A stretch of DNA of 64,000 nucleotides from Synechococcus sp. CC9311 (GTDB taxonomy: Bacteria; Cyanobacteriota; Cyanobacteriia; PCC-6307; Cyanobiaceae), in contig NC_008319.1 of the NCBI RefSeq assembly GCF_000014585.1, positions 1,488,001 to 1,552,000 of the forward strand, given 5' to 3'. Both the position numbers and the translations under genes were made by a program. Below, one piece after another: positions 56,774 to 64,000 of the stretch (its first letter is position 1; every line of letters begins with the position of its first letter). A model generated the notes under the pieces. That model had not been told where the DNA came from. It worked only from the letters and a program-made list of their open reading frames with translations, and searched no databases.

Positions 56774-57490
56774 ATGACCTCCTATCGAATTGAACGAGCC
56801 CGAGATCCGCAGGATCTAGCGCTGCGGGCCTCTGAATACATCGCCACAGCAATACAACTGGCGCTTGATCAACGCGATCGTGCTCAGATTGCACTCTCTG
56901 GAGGGACCACTCCCTCCCAGGCCTATCAGAGGTTGGGCCAACAACATTTGCCCTGGAATCGCGTGGATGTCTTTCTTGGAGACGAACGTTGGGTCTCCGC
57001 GGATGACGAGTCCAGCAATGCACGCATGCTCCGCGCCACATTGCTGCAAACCGGAGAGCCAGGAGCAGCAGCCTGTTTTCAACCTGTTCCAACCGTTGAG
57101 CTTCCCTCACCAGAAGCCAGCGCTGATGCTTTCGCAGAGCTGATCAGCAAAACCTGTACTGGAGAGCCACCCATCTTCGACATGATGGTCTTGGGTCTTG
57201 GGGATGACGGGCACACCGCCTCACTTTTCCCTGGCACTGAGGCTCCTGACGTTTGTGATCGCTGGACCACGATTGGACGGGGTAAAGGATTGGAGCGCAT
57301 CACACTCACAGCTCCAGTGCTCAGCGCGTCTCGAACCGTGATGTTCCTAGTGAGTGGAGCCAAGAAAAGGGAAGCCCTGCGTCGCTTGCTCGATCCAACT
57401 GAATCCCCAAAACGAACTCCAGCAAAATTGGCACAACCGGAGTCAGAAATCATCGTCCTTGTCGACGAAGCTGCCTGCGAAGGTCTTTAA
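56774..57490 (+). CDS. pgl: 6-phosphogluconolactonase
   Basis: 238 residues from ATG 56774 (MTSYRIERA). Family marks: IALSGGTTPSQAYQRLG, WNRVDVFLGDERWV and MVLGLGDDGHTASLFPGT. It hydrolyses 6-phosphogluconolactone and, with gnd just upstream, completes the oxidative branch. CIA30 follows after 26 bases. Confidence 0.95.
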   Translation: MTSYRIERARDPQDLALRASEYIATAIQLALDQRDRAQIALSGGTTPSQAYQRLGQQHLPWNRVDVFLGDERWVSADDESSNARMLRATLLQTGEPGAAACFQPVPTVELPSPEASADAFAELISKTCTGEPPIFDMMVLGLGDDGHTASLFPGTEAPDVCDRWTTIGRGKGLERITLTAPVLSASRTVMFLVSGAKKREALRRLLDPTESPKRTPAKLAQPESEIIVLVDEAACEGL

Positions 57491-57516
57491 ATAAGCATTC
57501 CTTGTGCAGGATTGAG

Positions 57517-58053
57517 ATGACCACGTCCCGTGTTTCATTCGATTCCTGGGCCACACTCAACGACACGATCATGGGTGGGACGAGCCAAGCCGGCTGCCGC
57601 CTCACTCCCGAAGGTCTGCTGCTGGAGGGTGAGCTAGTCGCAGATGGAGGAGGTTTTGTAAGTTGCCGTTCCCCCTTGCTCAGACCGCCCCTCGATCTTT
57701 CCGCCTTCAGAGGATTGCGCTTAGCGGTGGAAGGTGAAGGTCGAACCTTGAAATTTGCAGTGGCTTGCTCTGATGGATTGATGGGACTCACAGAGATGAT
57801 TCCTGGCGGACTGCGCTGGGTAACACCCGTTCCCACAAAGGTGGAAGGCACCACCTTTGCAGAGATTGCCTTCGAAGATCTTCAGCCTGTTGTTCGTGCC
57901 AAACCAGTAGGACTGCCTTTGCGTTTTGATGCGTCCGCGATTACCCGCTTACAAGTGCTCCATTCACGGTTTGATGAGGCAGGATCCACGAATCCGGGCT
58001 TCCGTGCAGGTGCAATCCGCCTTCTGATTCATTCGATCGAAGCCTACCAATGA
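57517..58053 (+). CDS. CIA30-domain protein
   Basis: 178 residues from ATG 57517. The complex I intermediate-associated 30 fold is recognised by FDSWATLNDTIMGGTSQAG, LEGELVADGGGFVSCRSPLL and LRLAVEGEGRTLKFAV. In mitochondria the family helps assemble complex I; cyanobacterial homologues may assist NDH-1, which is not shown here. It overlaps the next gene by four bases. Confidence 0.8.
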   Translation: MTTSRVSFDSWATLNDTIMGGTSQAGCRLTPEGLLLEGELVADGGGFVSCRSPLLRPPLDLSAFRGLRLAVEGEGRTLKFAVACSDGLMGLTEMIPGGLRWVTPVPTKVEGTTFAEIAFEDLQPVVRAKPVGLPLRFDASAITRLQVLHSRFDEAGSTNPGFRAGAIRLLIHSIEAYQ

Positions 58054-58433
58054 TTGATTTAGCTGTTGTGATTGCCCACACGGCTGATCTTTGCCGCAAG
58101 CCTTATCAGCATGCTGTTGTTCCGATTCACGAGGAGGAAGGACCAGCCAGCATTGACGATTTCTTCGTTCGAATCGAGACCCGTGATGCGTCCGGATCTC
58201 GGATGAAGGCCATGGATCTTGAACTCGAGATCTATCGGAGCGGCAGTGATGTGAATCTCATGCTGAGTTGGTGTGATCAAGCGGAGCGTCCCATGCTTTG
58301 GCAAGGGCAACATCCCGTTTGGATGCATGCAGACAACGGCATGCGTTGCACAGCTCCAGCCGACGGACAACCCTTAGAAGCGATCGCCCGACGGCTCAGA
58401 GCACAACTGGTTGGTCAATCTCGAGCGGATTGA
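58050..58433 (+). CDS. Conserved-type hypothetical protein of 127 residues
   Basis: A soluble protein with an acidic middle (HEEEGPASIDDFFVRIETRD) and a sheet-like second half. No named family. ATGA overlap with the CIA30 gene implies coupled translation and perhaps a shared process; it ends the cluster before the convergent ilvD. Confidence 0.65.
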   Translation: MIDLAVVIAHTADLCRKPYQHAVVPIHEEEGPASIDDFFVRIETRDASGSRMKAMDLELEIYRSGSDVNLMLSWCDQAERPMLWQGQHPVWMHADNGMRCTAPADGQPLEAIARRLRAQLVGQSRAD

Positions 58434-58564
58434 ATAAGCGATCTCCAACAAACTCTCCTCTGGACAACTCGTCAATAAAATATATTTTAAACACATGGAT
58501 AACTCGGCTGCCAATCAACCACGCCATACCCTTAGTGATAATTCAATACCCCTGTAGCAGTAGC

Positions 58565-60238
58565 TTAATCAGGCTGATCTGTCACGGCACCACGACTAGA
58601 ACTCGAGACAAGTCGAGCATATTTGCCAAGAATTCCAGTCTTGTATCTAGGCTTATGTCCTGACCAAGTGCGGCGGCGTGTTTCGAGTTCAGCCTCATTC
58701 ACATTGAGTTGAAGAAGGTTTTGATTGGCATCCACAGTGATGCTGTCTCCTTCCATAACAAGGCCGATTGCTCCACCAACGGCAGCTTCTGGAGCCACGT
58801 GGCCAACCACCAAACCATAGGTTCCACCACTGAATCGACCATCCGTAATCAGCGCCACCTTGTCACCGAGTCCCTGCCCAACAATGGCAGCAGTTGGTGC
58901 AAGCATTTCGCGCATTCCAGGACCTCCCACTGGACCTTCCTGGCGAATCACGATGACATCACCAGCATGAATATGTTTACCAATAATCGACGCTAAACAA
59001 TCCTCTTCGCTTTCAAAAACGCGAGCAGGACCTGTGAGGACAGGCGTTTTGATGCCGCTGATTTTGGCGACAGCTCCTTCGCTTGCCAAATTTCCTTTCA
59101 GAATGGCCAAATGCCCTTTGGCATAAAGGGGGTTACTTAACGGCCTAATCACTTCTTGTCCTTCAGGAGGCGTTGAAGGAATATCAGCCAACAATTCTTT
59201 CAATGTTTTCCCTTCAATCGTGCGGCAATCGCCATGGAGCAAGCCCGCATCTAAAAGCAATTTCATCACCTGTGGAATGCCCCCAGCCTGATGAAGATCC
59301 ACGGTGACAAAACGACCACTCGGTTTTAGATCACAAATCACCGGAACGCGTTGGCGGATCTGTTCAAAGTCGTCGATGCTGAGATCCACGCCTGCTGTGC
59401 GCGCGATAGCAAGCAAATGCAACACAGAGTTGGTGGAGCCGCCCACCGCCATGATCACGCTGATGGCATTTTCAAAGGCTTCCCGCGTGAGCAAATCAAG
59501 GGGGCGAATATTGGATTTAATTGCCTCAACGAGGACTTCACCAGAACGAGCCGCACTCTCTGCTTTTTCCTCATCTTCGGCAGCCATCGTTGAACTGTGG
59601 GGAAGACTCAGCCCCATCGTTTCAATCGCAGCACTCATCGTATTGGCCGTGAACATGCCTCCACAGCTGCCAGCACCTGGGCAGGCATTTTTTTCAATCG
59701 CAGTTAGCTGCTCTTCATCAATTTTCCCACTCGTAATCTGACCGACAGCCTCAAAAGCACTCACAACAGTGAGGTCACAGCCACCTAATTTTCCCGGCTT
59801 AATTGTTCCCCCGTACACAAAAATCGAGGGGATATTCATACGTGCCATCGCCAACATGGCGCCAGGCATATTTTTATCGCAACCACCAACCGCCAGAACG
59901 CCATCCATACTTTGCCCATTGCAGGCCGTTTCAATTGCATCAGCAATCACTTCACGGCTCACCAAGGAATATTTCATTCCTTCCGTGCCCATCGAGATGC
60001 CATCGCTGACGGTGATGGTTCCGAAAGTCTGAGGCATTCCACCTGCCTTTCGAGCCGAATCTTCGGCACGACGGGACAGACCATTCAATCCCACATTGCA
60101 AGGTGTAATCGTGCTGTAACCGTTAGCGATCCCGATAATGGGCTTGCCGAAATCTTCATCACCGAAGCCAACCGCTCTCAGCATTGCTCGATTGGGTGAG
60201 CGCTGAATGCCTTGAGTGACGGCGTCTGAGCGAAGCAT
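58565..60238 (-). CDS. ilvD: Dihydroxy-acid dehydratase
   Basis: The third step of branched-chain amino-acid synthesis, Fe-S dependent. From ATG 60238 ([20 protein letters not shown]) 557 residues, the usual size. Cluster and Mg motifs are in [12 protein letters not shown] and [18 protein letters not shown], with [19 protein letters not shown] near the C-terminus. It converges on the 58050 gene. Confidence 0.97.
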   Translation of the reverse strand: MLRSDAVTQGIQRSPNRAMLRAVGFGDEDFGKPIIGIANGYSTITPCNVGLNGLSRRAEDSARKAGGMPQTFGTITVSDGISMGTEGMKYSLVSREVIADAIETACNGQSMDGVLAVGGCDKNMPGAMLAMARMNIPSIFVYGGTIKPGKLGGCDLTVVSAFEAVGQITSGKIDEEQLTAIEKNACPGAGSCGGMFTANTMSAAIETMGLSLPHSSTMAAEDEEKAESAARSGEVLVEAIKSNIRPLDLLTREAFENAISVIMAVGGSTNSVLHLLAIARTAGVDLSIDDFEQIRQRVPVICDLKPSGRFVTVDLHQAGGIPQVMKLLLDAGLLHGDCRTIEGKTLKELLADIPSTPPEGQEVIRPLSNPLYAKGHLAILKGNLASEGAVAKISGIKTPVLTGPARVFESEEDCLASIIGKHIHAGDVIVIRQEGPVGGPGMREMLAPTAAIVGQGLGDKVALITDGRFSGGTYGLVVGHVAPEAAVGGAIGLVMEGDSITVDANQNLLQLNVNEAELETRRRTWSGHKPRYKTGILGKYARLVSSSSRGAVTDQPD

Positions 60239-60291
60239 GGCAACGACTGGATCGCAGTTGGAGACAAATCCCAACTTACCGGCCGTGGGGA

Positions 60292-60582
60292 TTAAGACTT
60301 TGAGCCGAGGTCTTCAAGCTGACGACGGACATCAGAGATGGCTGAATTGAGCTGCTCAACGCGATGTTCCAGCTGATCATCACGATCGGCGTATTGATTC
60401 GCCTCAAAAGCCTCACTGCCGTCTTGCATCCTTGGCGCATAGAGCATGGAACGCTGACGCTTGAGCCGCTGACGCCGTTCTGCTTCTGTGAGCAGCCACC
60501 AACCCACTCCTGCCGCCCCAATGAGGGCTCCGCTCAGGAGTGTGAAAAGTGTCCCTGAGGTGGATTCCTGCTGCCTGCTCAT
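60292..60582 (-). CDS. Small membrane protein with coiled coil
   Basis: 96 residues: an N-terminal helix ([20 protein letters not shown]), a basic stretch ([15 protein letters not shown]), then a C-terminal coiled coil ([20 protein letters not shown]). This YtxH-like arrangement suggests a membrane-tethered scaffold; function unknown. It lies 53 bases before ilvD. Confidence 0.7.
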   Translation of the reverse strand: MSRQQESTSGTLFTLLSGALIGAAGVGWWLLTEAERRQRLKRQRSMLYAPRMQDGSEAFEANQYADRDDQLEHRVEQLNSAISDVRRQLEDLGSKS

Positions 60583-60606
60583 CGCCGCCGATGGATTTAT
60601 TCAAGC

Positions 60607-61224
60607 CTAGGTCGAGGGAGCTGTTCTGATTTGCAGCCGTTGAGATGTGTTGCCAATCCCAGGAGAAATTTGACCGTTTGCATTGACTTCTTCGTCGATG
60701 CAGGCGGTATGAATGGTGAGTTCGGGAAATGCTTCTCCCAGGTGTTTGAGCCCAGGGCTGGCTGTTAAAGCCGCAATCACACGAAGCCTTCGGCTTTCGA
60801 CACCTTTTGAGACGAGCTCTTCCATGAGCACTGATAGCTCCTCTCCATCACTGATTTGATCCATCAGCAAGACAAGACCTGCGTTGGCTTCGATTATTTC
60901 TGGCAGGCCACCAAGACAGAGCTCTGCGTGAGGCAGCACTTGCCTTGCCCCTTCCCAGAGCATCAACCCACCAGGAAGAGAGGGAACGGCCAGCAGGGGA
61001 ACACCCGTTTCAATCACAGTTCCTTCCGTGAGCTCCAGCGCGGTTTGTACCTCCTCACGGCGATGGGGAAGCCAATCTCGCAAGGCTTCATAGGTCAGCC
61101 AACGTCCCAATTCCTCGAGCGCAGTTCGATACAGCGATGGTGGTGTGCCGGCATGGCGCAACATCGTGAGCCAGTGAGCAACGAGTGGATGGGGAGGAAC
61201 AACCACCCTCAAGGTTTTGGCCAT
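60607..61224 (-). CDS. Degenerate uracil phosphoribosyltransferase homologue
   Basis: 205 residues from ATG 61224 (MAKTLRVVVPPHP). The N-terminal half is clearly UPRTase-like (HPLVAHWLTMLRHAGTPP, TYEALRDWL, VPLLAVPSLPGGLMLWEGA), as are stretches near the end (PGLKHLGEAFPELTIHTACID). The functional loops are lost: the PRPP-binding DPMLATGGS is replaced by DQISDGEEL, the R in the LRAG segment by LPGG, and the C-terminal GDAGDR loop by GNTSQR. It is most likely a pseudoenzyme or has another substrate. It is divergent from the pentapeptide gene. Confidence 0.8.
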   Translation of the reverse strand: MAKTLRVVVPPHPLVAHWLTMLRHAGTPPSLYRTALEELGRWLTYEALRDWLPHRREEVQTALELTEGTVIETGVPLLAVPSLPGGLMLWEGARQVLPHAELCLGGLPEIIEANAGLVLLMDQISDGEELSVLMEELVSKGVESRRLRVIAALTASPGLKHLGEAFPELTIHTACIDEEVNANGQISPGIGNTSQRLQIRTAPST

Positions 61225-61309
61225 GGCACGTGGAGGGGCAGGTGTCTGCCATAACGTGACCATTCAAGTTACGGCAGCTGCAGCCTGAGGCCGGCTGCAT
61301 CCATTTCTG

Positions 61310-61828
61310 ATGCCCCTTCCCGATTTGTTCCGCAAACACCTACTACCCGTTCTCTTCGGGGTGCTTCTTGCGTCGAGCTTGATCGCCTTTCCCTTTGCTG
61401 CTCAAGCCATCACGGCGCCTGAATTGCGCGGCCAGTTTGCACTGCAAGACATCAGCGAAGACATGCATGGCCGTGATTTAAAAGAAAAAGAATTTTTGAA
61501 AGCCGACCTCCGTGGCATTGACCTCAGCGACACCGATCTGCGCGGAGCAGTGATCAATACCTCCCAATTGCAGGGCGCTGATCTCCATGGAGCGAACCTT
61601 GAGGATGTGGTGGCCTTCTCCAGCCGATTTGATGAAACCGACCTAAGCGACGCAAACTTCACGAACGCGATGCTGATGCAAAGCCGGTTTGTGGATGCGC
61701 GCATTGAGGGAACGGATTTCACCAACGCAGTGATCGACCTCACTCAGTTGAAGGCTTTATGCGGTCGCGCCAGTGGTGTGAATAGCGTCAGCGGTGTGAG
61801 CACCCGTGAAAGCCTGGGGTGCCGTTGA
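61310..61828 (+). CDS. Secreted pentapeptide-repeat protein, probably lumenal
   Basis: 172 residues with a signal peptide (hydrophobic core, cleavage near AQAIT) followed by about 15 A(D/N)LXX-type repeats (ADLRGIDLSDTDLRGAVINT and on), forming a right-handed quadrilateral beta-helix. The tail carries two cysteines. Similar proteins occur in the thylakoid lumen. Its stop overlaps the CobW start (TGATG). Confidence 0.88.
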   Translation: MPLPDLFRKHLLPVLFGVLLASSLIAFPFAAQAITAPELRGQFALQDISEDMHGRDLKEKEFLKADLRGIDLSDTDLRGAVINTSQLQGADLHGANLEDVVAFSSRFDETDLSDANFTNAMLMQSRFVDARIEGTDFTNAVIDLTQLKALCGRASGVNSVSGVSTRESLGCR

Positions 61829-62904
61829 TGTCTGAACGCCTTCCCGTCACTGTCATTACCGGCTTTTTAGGAGCCGGGAAAACAACACTATTGCGTCATC
61901 TCTTGATCAACAGCGGCCAACGCCTCGCAGTGATGGTCAACGAATTCGGAACTGTGGGCCTGGATGGCGATCTCATCCGAAGCTGCGGATTCTGCCCAGA
62001 GGATGAAATCGATGGGCGTCTTGTTGAGCTCAATAACGGGTGTTTGTGCTGCACCGTGCAGGACGATTTTCTTCCCACGATGGAAACGCTGCTTGCACGT
62101 GCTGATCAGCTCGATGGAATTGTTGTTGAAACCAGTGGGCTAGCTCTTCCTAGACCCCTACTTCAGGCCCTCGAATGGCCCGAGATCAGGGCTCGGGTAC
62201 ATGTGAATGGGGTGATCACTGTTGTGGATGGAGAAGCCCTGAACAACGGAAGTCCCGTGGGAGATCCAGAGGCGTTGGAACGACAACGGCAAGAGGATCC
62301 AAGCCTGGACCACCTCACGGCCATTGATGAGTTGTTCGCCGATCAACTTCAATCCGCTGACCTGGTGTTAGTCAGCCGTTCAGATTGCTTAGAGCCCGCC
62401 GAGCTGGACCAGATCCAGCAATCACTGGTCCCCAAGATCCGAACCGGTACATCTGTGATCCCCATGACTCGCGGTCAAGTCGACCCGAGCTTGCTTCTGG
62501 GAGTGGAACGTGAGACATCTAGCGACCATGAGGTGCATGAGCATGAGCATGAGCATGAGCATCACGACCATGCGCACGATCACCACGATCACACGCACTT
62601 AGATGTTGAGGGCGGCAATGTTCGTTTCGAAGGCGTGATCCAACGTAAGGATTTCGAGCGAATCCTTCCTCCTTTTGTGATCGAACATCAGGTGGTGCGC
62701 CTCAAGGGGAGGGTTTGGCTACCTGGAAAATCGCTTCCATTGCAAGTGCAAATGGTTGGTCCTCGCTTAGAGACTTGGTTTGAAGCGGCTCCCGATCAGG
62801 CCTGGACCCCTGGAAGCCAGTGTGGAGTGGATCTGGTCGTGATTGGCTTTGACCCAACGGCCTCTGAAAAACTCACAGCCCTTCTCCTCGGCGCGAGCCA
62901 ATGA
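61828..62904 (+). CDS. CobW/COG0523 GTPase with His-rich loop
   Basis: 358 residues from ATG 61828 (MSERLPVTVITGF). G1 motif TGFLGAGKTT; the family CxCC site is in ELNNGCLCCTVQ; NKxD is replaced by VSRSD. A His-rich loop of about 35 residues (HEHEHEHEHHDHAHDHHDH, near 62535-62605) fits metal sensing or delivery of zinc or cobalt. The C-domain is typical of COG0523. It is coupled to the upstream pentapeptide gene. Confidence 0.9.
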   Translation: MSERLPVTVITGFLGAGKTTLLRHLLINSGQRLAVMVNEFGTVGLDGDLIRSCGFCPEDEIDGRLVELNNGCLCCTVQDDFLPTMETLLARADQLDGIVVETSGLALPRPLLQALEWPEIRARVHVNGVITVVDGEALNNGSPVGDPEALERQRQEDPSLDHLTAIDELFADQLQSADLVLVSRSDCLEPAELDQIQQSLVPKIRTGTSVIPMTRGQVDPSLLLGVERETSSDHEVHEHEHEHEHHDHAHDHHDHTHLDVEGGNVRFEGVIQRKDFERILPPFVIEHQVVRLKGRVWLPGKSLPLQVQMVGPRLETWFEAAPDQAWTPGSQCGVDLVVIGFDPTASEKLTALLLGASQ

Positions 62905-63014
62905 GTTAAGTAAGTGTTTAAATCGCTAACCAATCTCAGCACAATTATTTAAAACTTAATCGTCAACTTAACCAAACATCCATCTTTTCATTCGCTTAAG
63001 ACTGGCCACTATCT

Positions 63015-63647
63015 TTAATCTTCAACGACCAATAAACGCACATCACTGACTTGGATCAACTGAGACAGTTCGATCAAGTCGTGTTCACGAATCAGTCCGA
63101 TACATCCCAAGGTGCCACTGTTTCCATTGAGACCCGCACTTGGGTCTTGATGAATCCCGAGCACCCTTCGGCCCGTGGTGAAGGTCGGTTCTATGCCGAT
63201 CCACACCGGCCCTAGTTCTGGATAAGCTCCTTTGGCAAGAGGCTCCACTGGTCCGAGGGTGTAGCTCCCAGTTGGCAAGGGGGCTTTGCTCCCCATCTGA
63301 TCACGGTCGGCGTTCTGGCGATGCGCACGACCACTTACTGCATCGAAATGACGCGACGGTTGTCCAGGTATCTCAAGCCGCAAATCCCAGATGGGATCTC
63401 CTGTGGAGCGGATCTGTCTCTTTGTACGGTTAAGGACCAGCTGAGGCTCGGGATCCGGGATTGCGATCGGAGGCTCCAGAATCGCTAAAAGCCTTGAACT
63501 GACCTCAACGGGTTGGGGGCTATTGAGCACAAAGTCGTTGGCCTGACTTGGGGCGCTGAATTCGTGACCTGCGCAAACAGCACTGAGCAGCAACATGCAA
63601 GGGGTTGCTCTACTCGCCAGAAGCTGAAAGGGCGCAGACCAGACCAT
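63015..63647 (-). CDS. L,D-transpeptidase-like (YkuD) protein
   Basis: 210 residues with an N-terminal signal-like segment. The catalytic region has GIHQDPSAG, GNSGTLGCIGLI: a His followed by SGTLGC with the nucleophilic Cys, matching the YkuD pattern in relaxed form. The family crosslinks peptidoglycan or attaches proteins to it. No partners nearby; an AT-rich spacer of about 80 bases separates it from the ICMT-like gene. Confidence 0.78.
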   Translation of the reverse strand: MVWSAPFQLLASRATPCMLLLSAVCAGHEFSAPSQANDFVLNSPQPVEVSSRLLAILEPPIAIPDPEPQLVLNRTKRQIRSTGDPIWDLRLEIPGQPSRHFDAVSGRAHRQNADRDQMGSKAPLPTGSYTLGPVEPLAKGAYPELGPVWIGIEPTFTTGRRVLGIHQDPSAGLNGNSGTLGCIGLIREHDLIELSQLIQVSDVRLLVVED

Positions 63648-63726
63648 CCCGAACGATCAAAAGCGCCCCTGTCTTAAGGGTTTTATTTATTTTTTTTGAA
63701 AACAATAAACGGTTGTTCAGCTGGCC

Positions 63727-64000
63727 CTAGCCCTTGCGCCAATCCAAGCCAGGAATGCCGGGCAGGATGGCTGGCGTGTTTCTGCGATAGATCAAATAGT
63801 CCGGATGGACAGAGCAGAGGCGCTTCTCTTCGCGGTGGGCCTTGCCGTTTAACACCGCAACCAAGAGCAAAAACAGCGCCAGGTGAAGCAAACTTCCCTT
63901 AGCCACCACCACACCAAACGAGCAAATCACAACTGCTCGGTACAGAGGATGCCTGCAACGTCCATACACCCCAGTGGTAATCAAAGCGGCATTGGGCTTT
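63727..64000 (-). CDS. ICMT/PEMT-like methyltransferase, truncated at window edge
   Basis: The frame is open from the right edge (KPNAALITTGVYGRCRHPLY) to the stop at 63727. The GVYGRCRHPLY segment, a hydrophobic stretch (LLHLALFLLLVAVLNG) and EEKRLCSVHPDYLIYRRN match the isoprenylcysteine methyltransferase-like family of membrane methyltransferases. The N-terminus lies outside the window. Confidence 0.75.
   Translation of the reverse strand, partial: KPNAALITTGVYGRCRHPLYRAVVICSFGVVVAKGSLLHLALFLLLVAVLNGKAHREEKRLCSVHPDYLIYRRNTPAILPGIPGLDWRKG

Noticed and set aside
62535-62605. Possible microsatellite or CRISPR-like repeat
   Set aside because: The GAGCAT repeats are in frame and encode the His-rich loop of the CobW protein; no spacer structure.
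63660-63705. Terminator in the T-rich run after the L,D-transpeptidase start
   Set aside because: The stem (CCCT/AGGG) is too weak, and the T-run orientation fits no gene ending there.

Overview
The window looks like chromosome of a marine unicellular cyanobacterium, most likely a Synechococcus of the picocyanobacterial lineage. The evidence is a bilin reductase (PcyA, phycobilisome pigment synthesis), a Pam68-type photosystem II assembly factor, a DevBCA-type exporter, the gene run glpX-hemA-glgC-gnd-pgl, a DUF1816 protein, a tRNA-Pro without an encoded CCA end, and many short picocyanobacterial-type orphan proteins. No strain assignment is attempted. No phage, transposase, CRISPR array or rRNA operon was seen.

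Layout. 1-3046 is gene-poor accessory DNA with a secreted Cys protein, two small orphan genes and a compact Yfr1-like small RNA with promoter and terminator. 3047-4470 carries ruvA, rpsO and pam68 on the plus strand. 4504-14767 is a long minus-strand block (trpD, carA, a STAS protein, mini-RNase III, an RlmB-type methyltransferase with a large repetitive tail, DUF1816, gatA, dnaE) preceded by a two-hairpin leader. 14977-18523 holds an ABC exporter, msrA, small membrane proteins and tRNA-Pro(GGG). 18700-26700 is an accessory zone: orphan proteins, a cupin, a pair of M16 peptidases, a Nif11-like protein, a DUF4912-like protein and more than 1 kb without a convincing gene. 26709-30211 is a coupled pcyA-devB-devC-devA operon. 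30250-34712 has a glycosyltransferase, rsmE, a DUF92 membrane protein and a small sigma factor. 34685-39786 is a minus-strand run aspC-phnD-phnC-phnE-GDSL hydrolase, with phnE a tandem fusion. 39908-48735 carries housekeeping genes (family-4 UDG, ispG, a Ctp protease, mfd). 49885-58433 is a carbon-flux cluster: two adjacent rpe paralogues facing glpX, then hemA, glgC, gnd, pgl and a CIA30 protein. 58565-64000 has ilvD, a degenerate uracil phosphoribosyltransferase, a lumenal pentapeptide protein coupled to a His-rich CobW GTPase, an L,D-transpeptidase and a truncated ICMT-like gene.

How it fits together. The 49.9-57.5 kb cluster groups enzymes of the Calvin cycle (GlpX, Rpe), the oxidative pentose phosphate pathway (Pgl, Gnd, Rpe), glycogen synthesis (GlgC) and the first step of tetrapyrrole synthesis (HemA). 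PcyA elsewhere in the window consumes the tetrapyrrole product. The phn block suggests uptake of reduced or organic phosphorus. The least expected items are the Yfr1-like RNA with a duplicated core motif, an Rpe paralogue lacking both metal-binding histidines, a UPRTase homologue lacking its substrate loops, a STAS gene that seems to start with ATT, and two unlinked proteins sharing an undescribed C-terminal domain.
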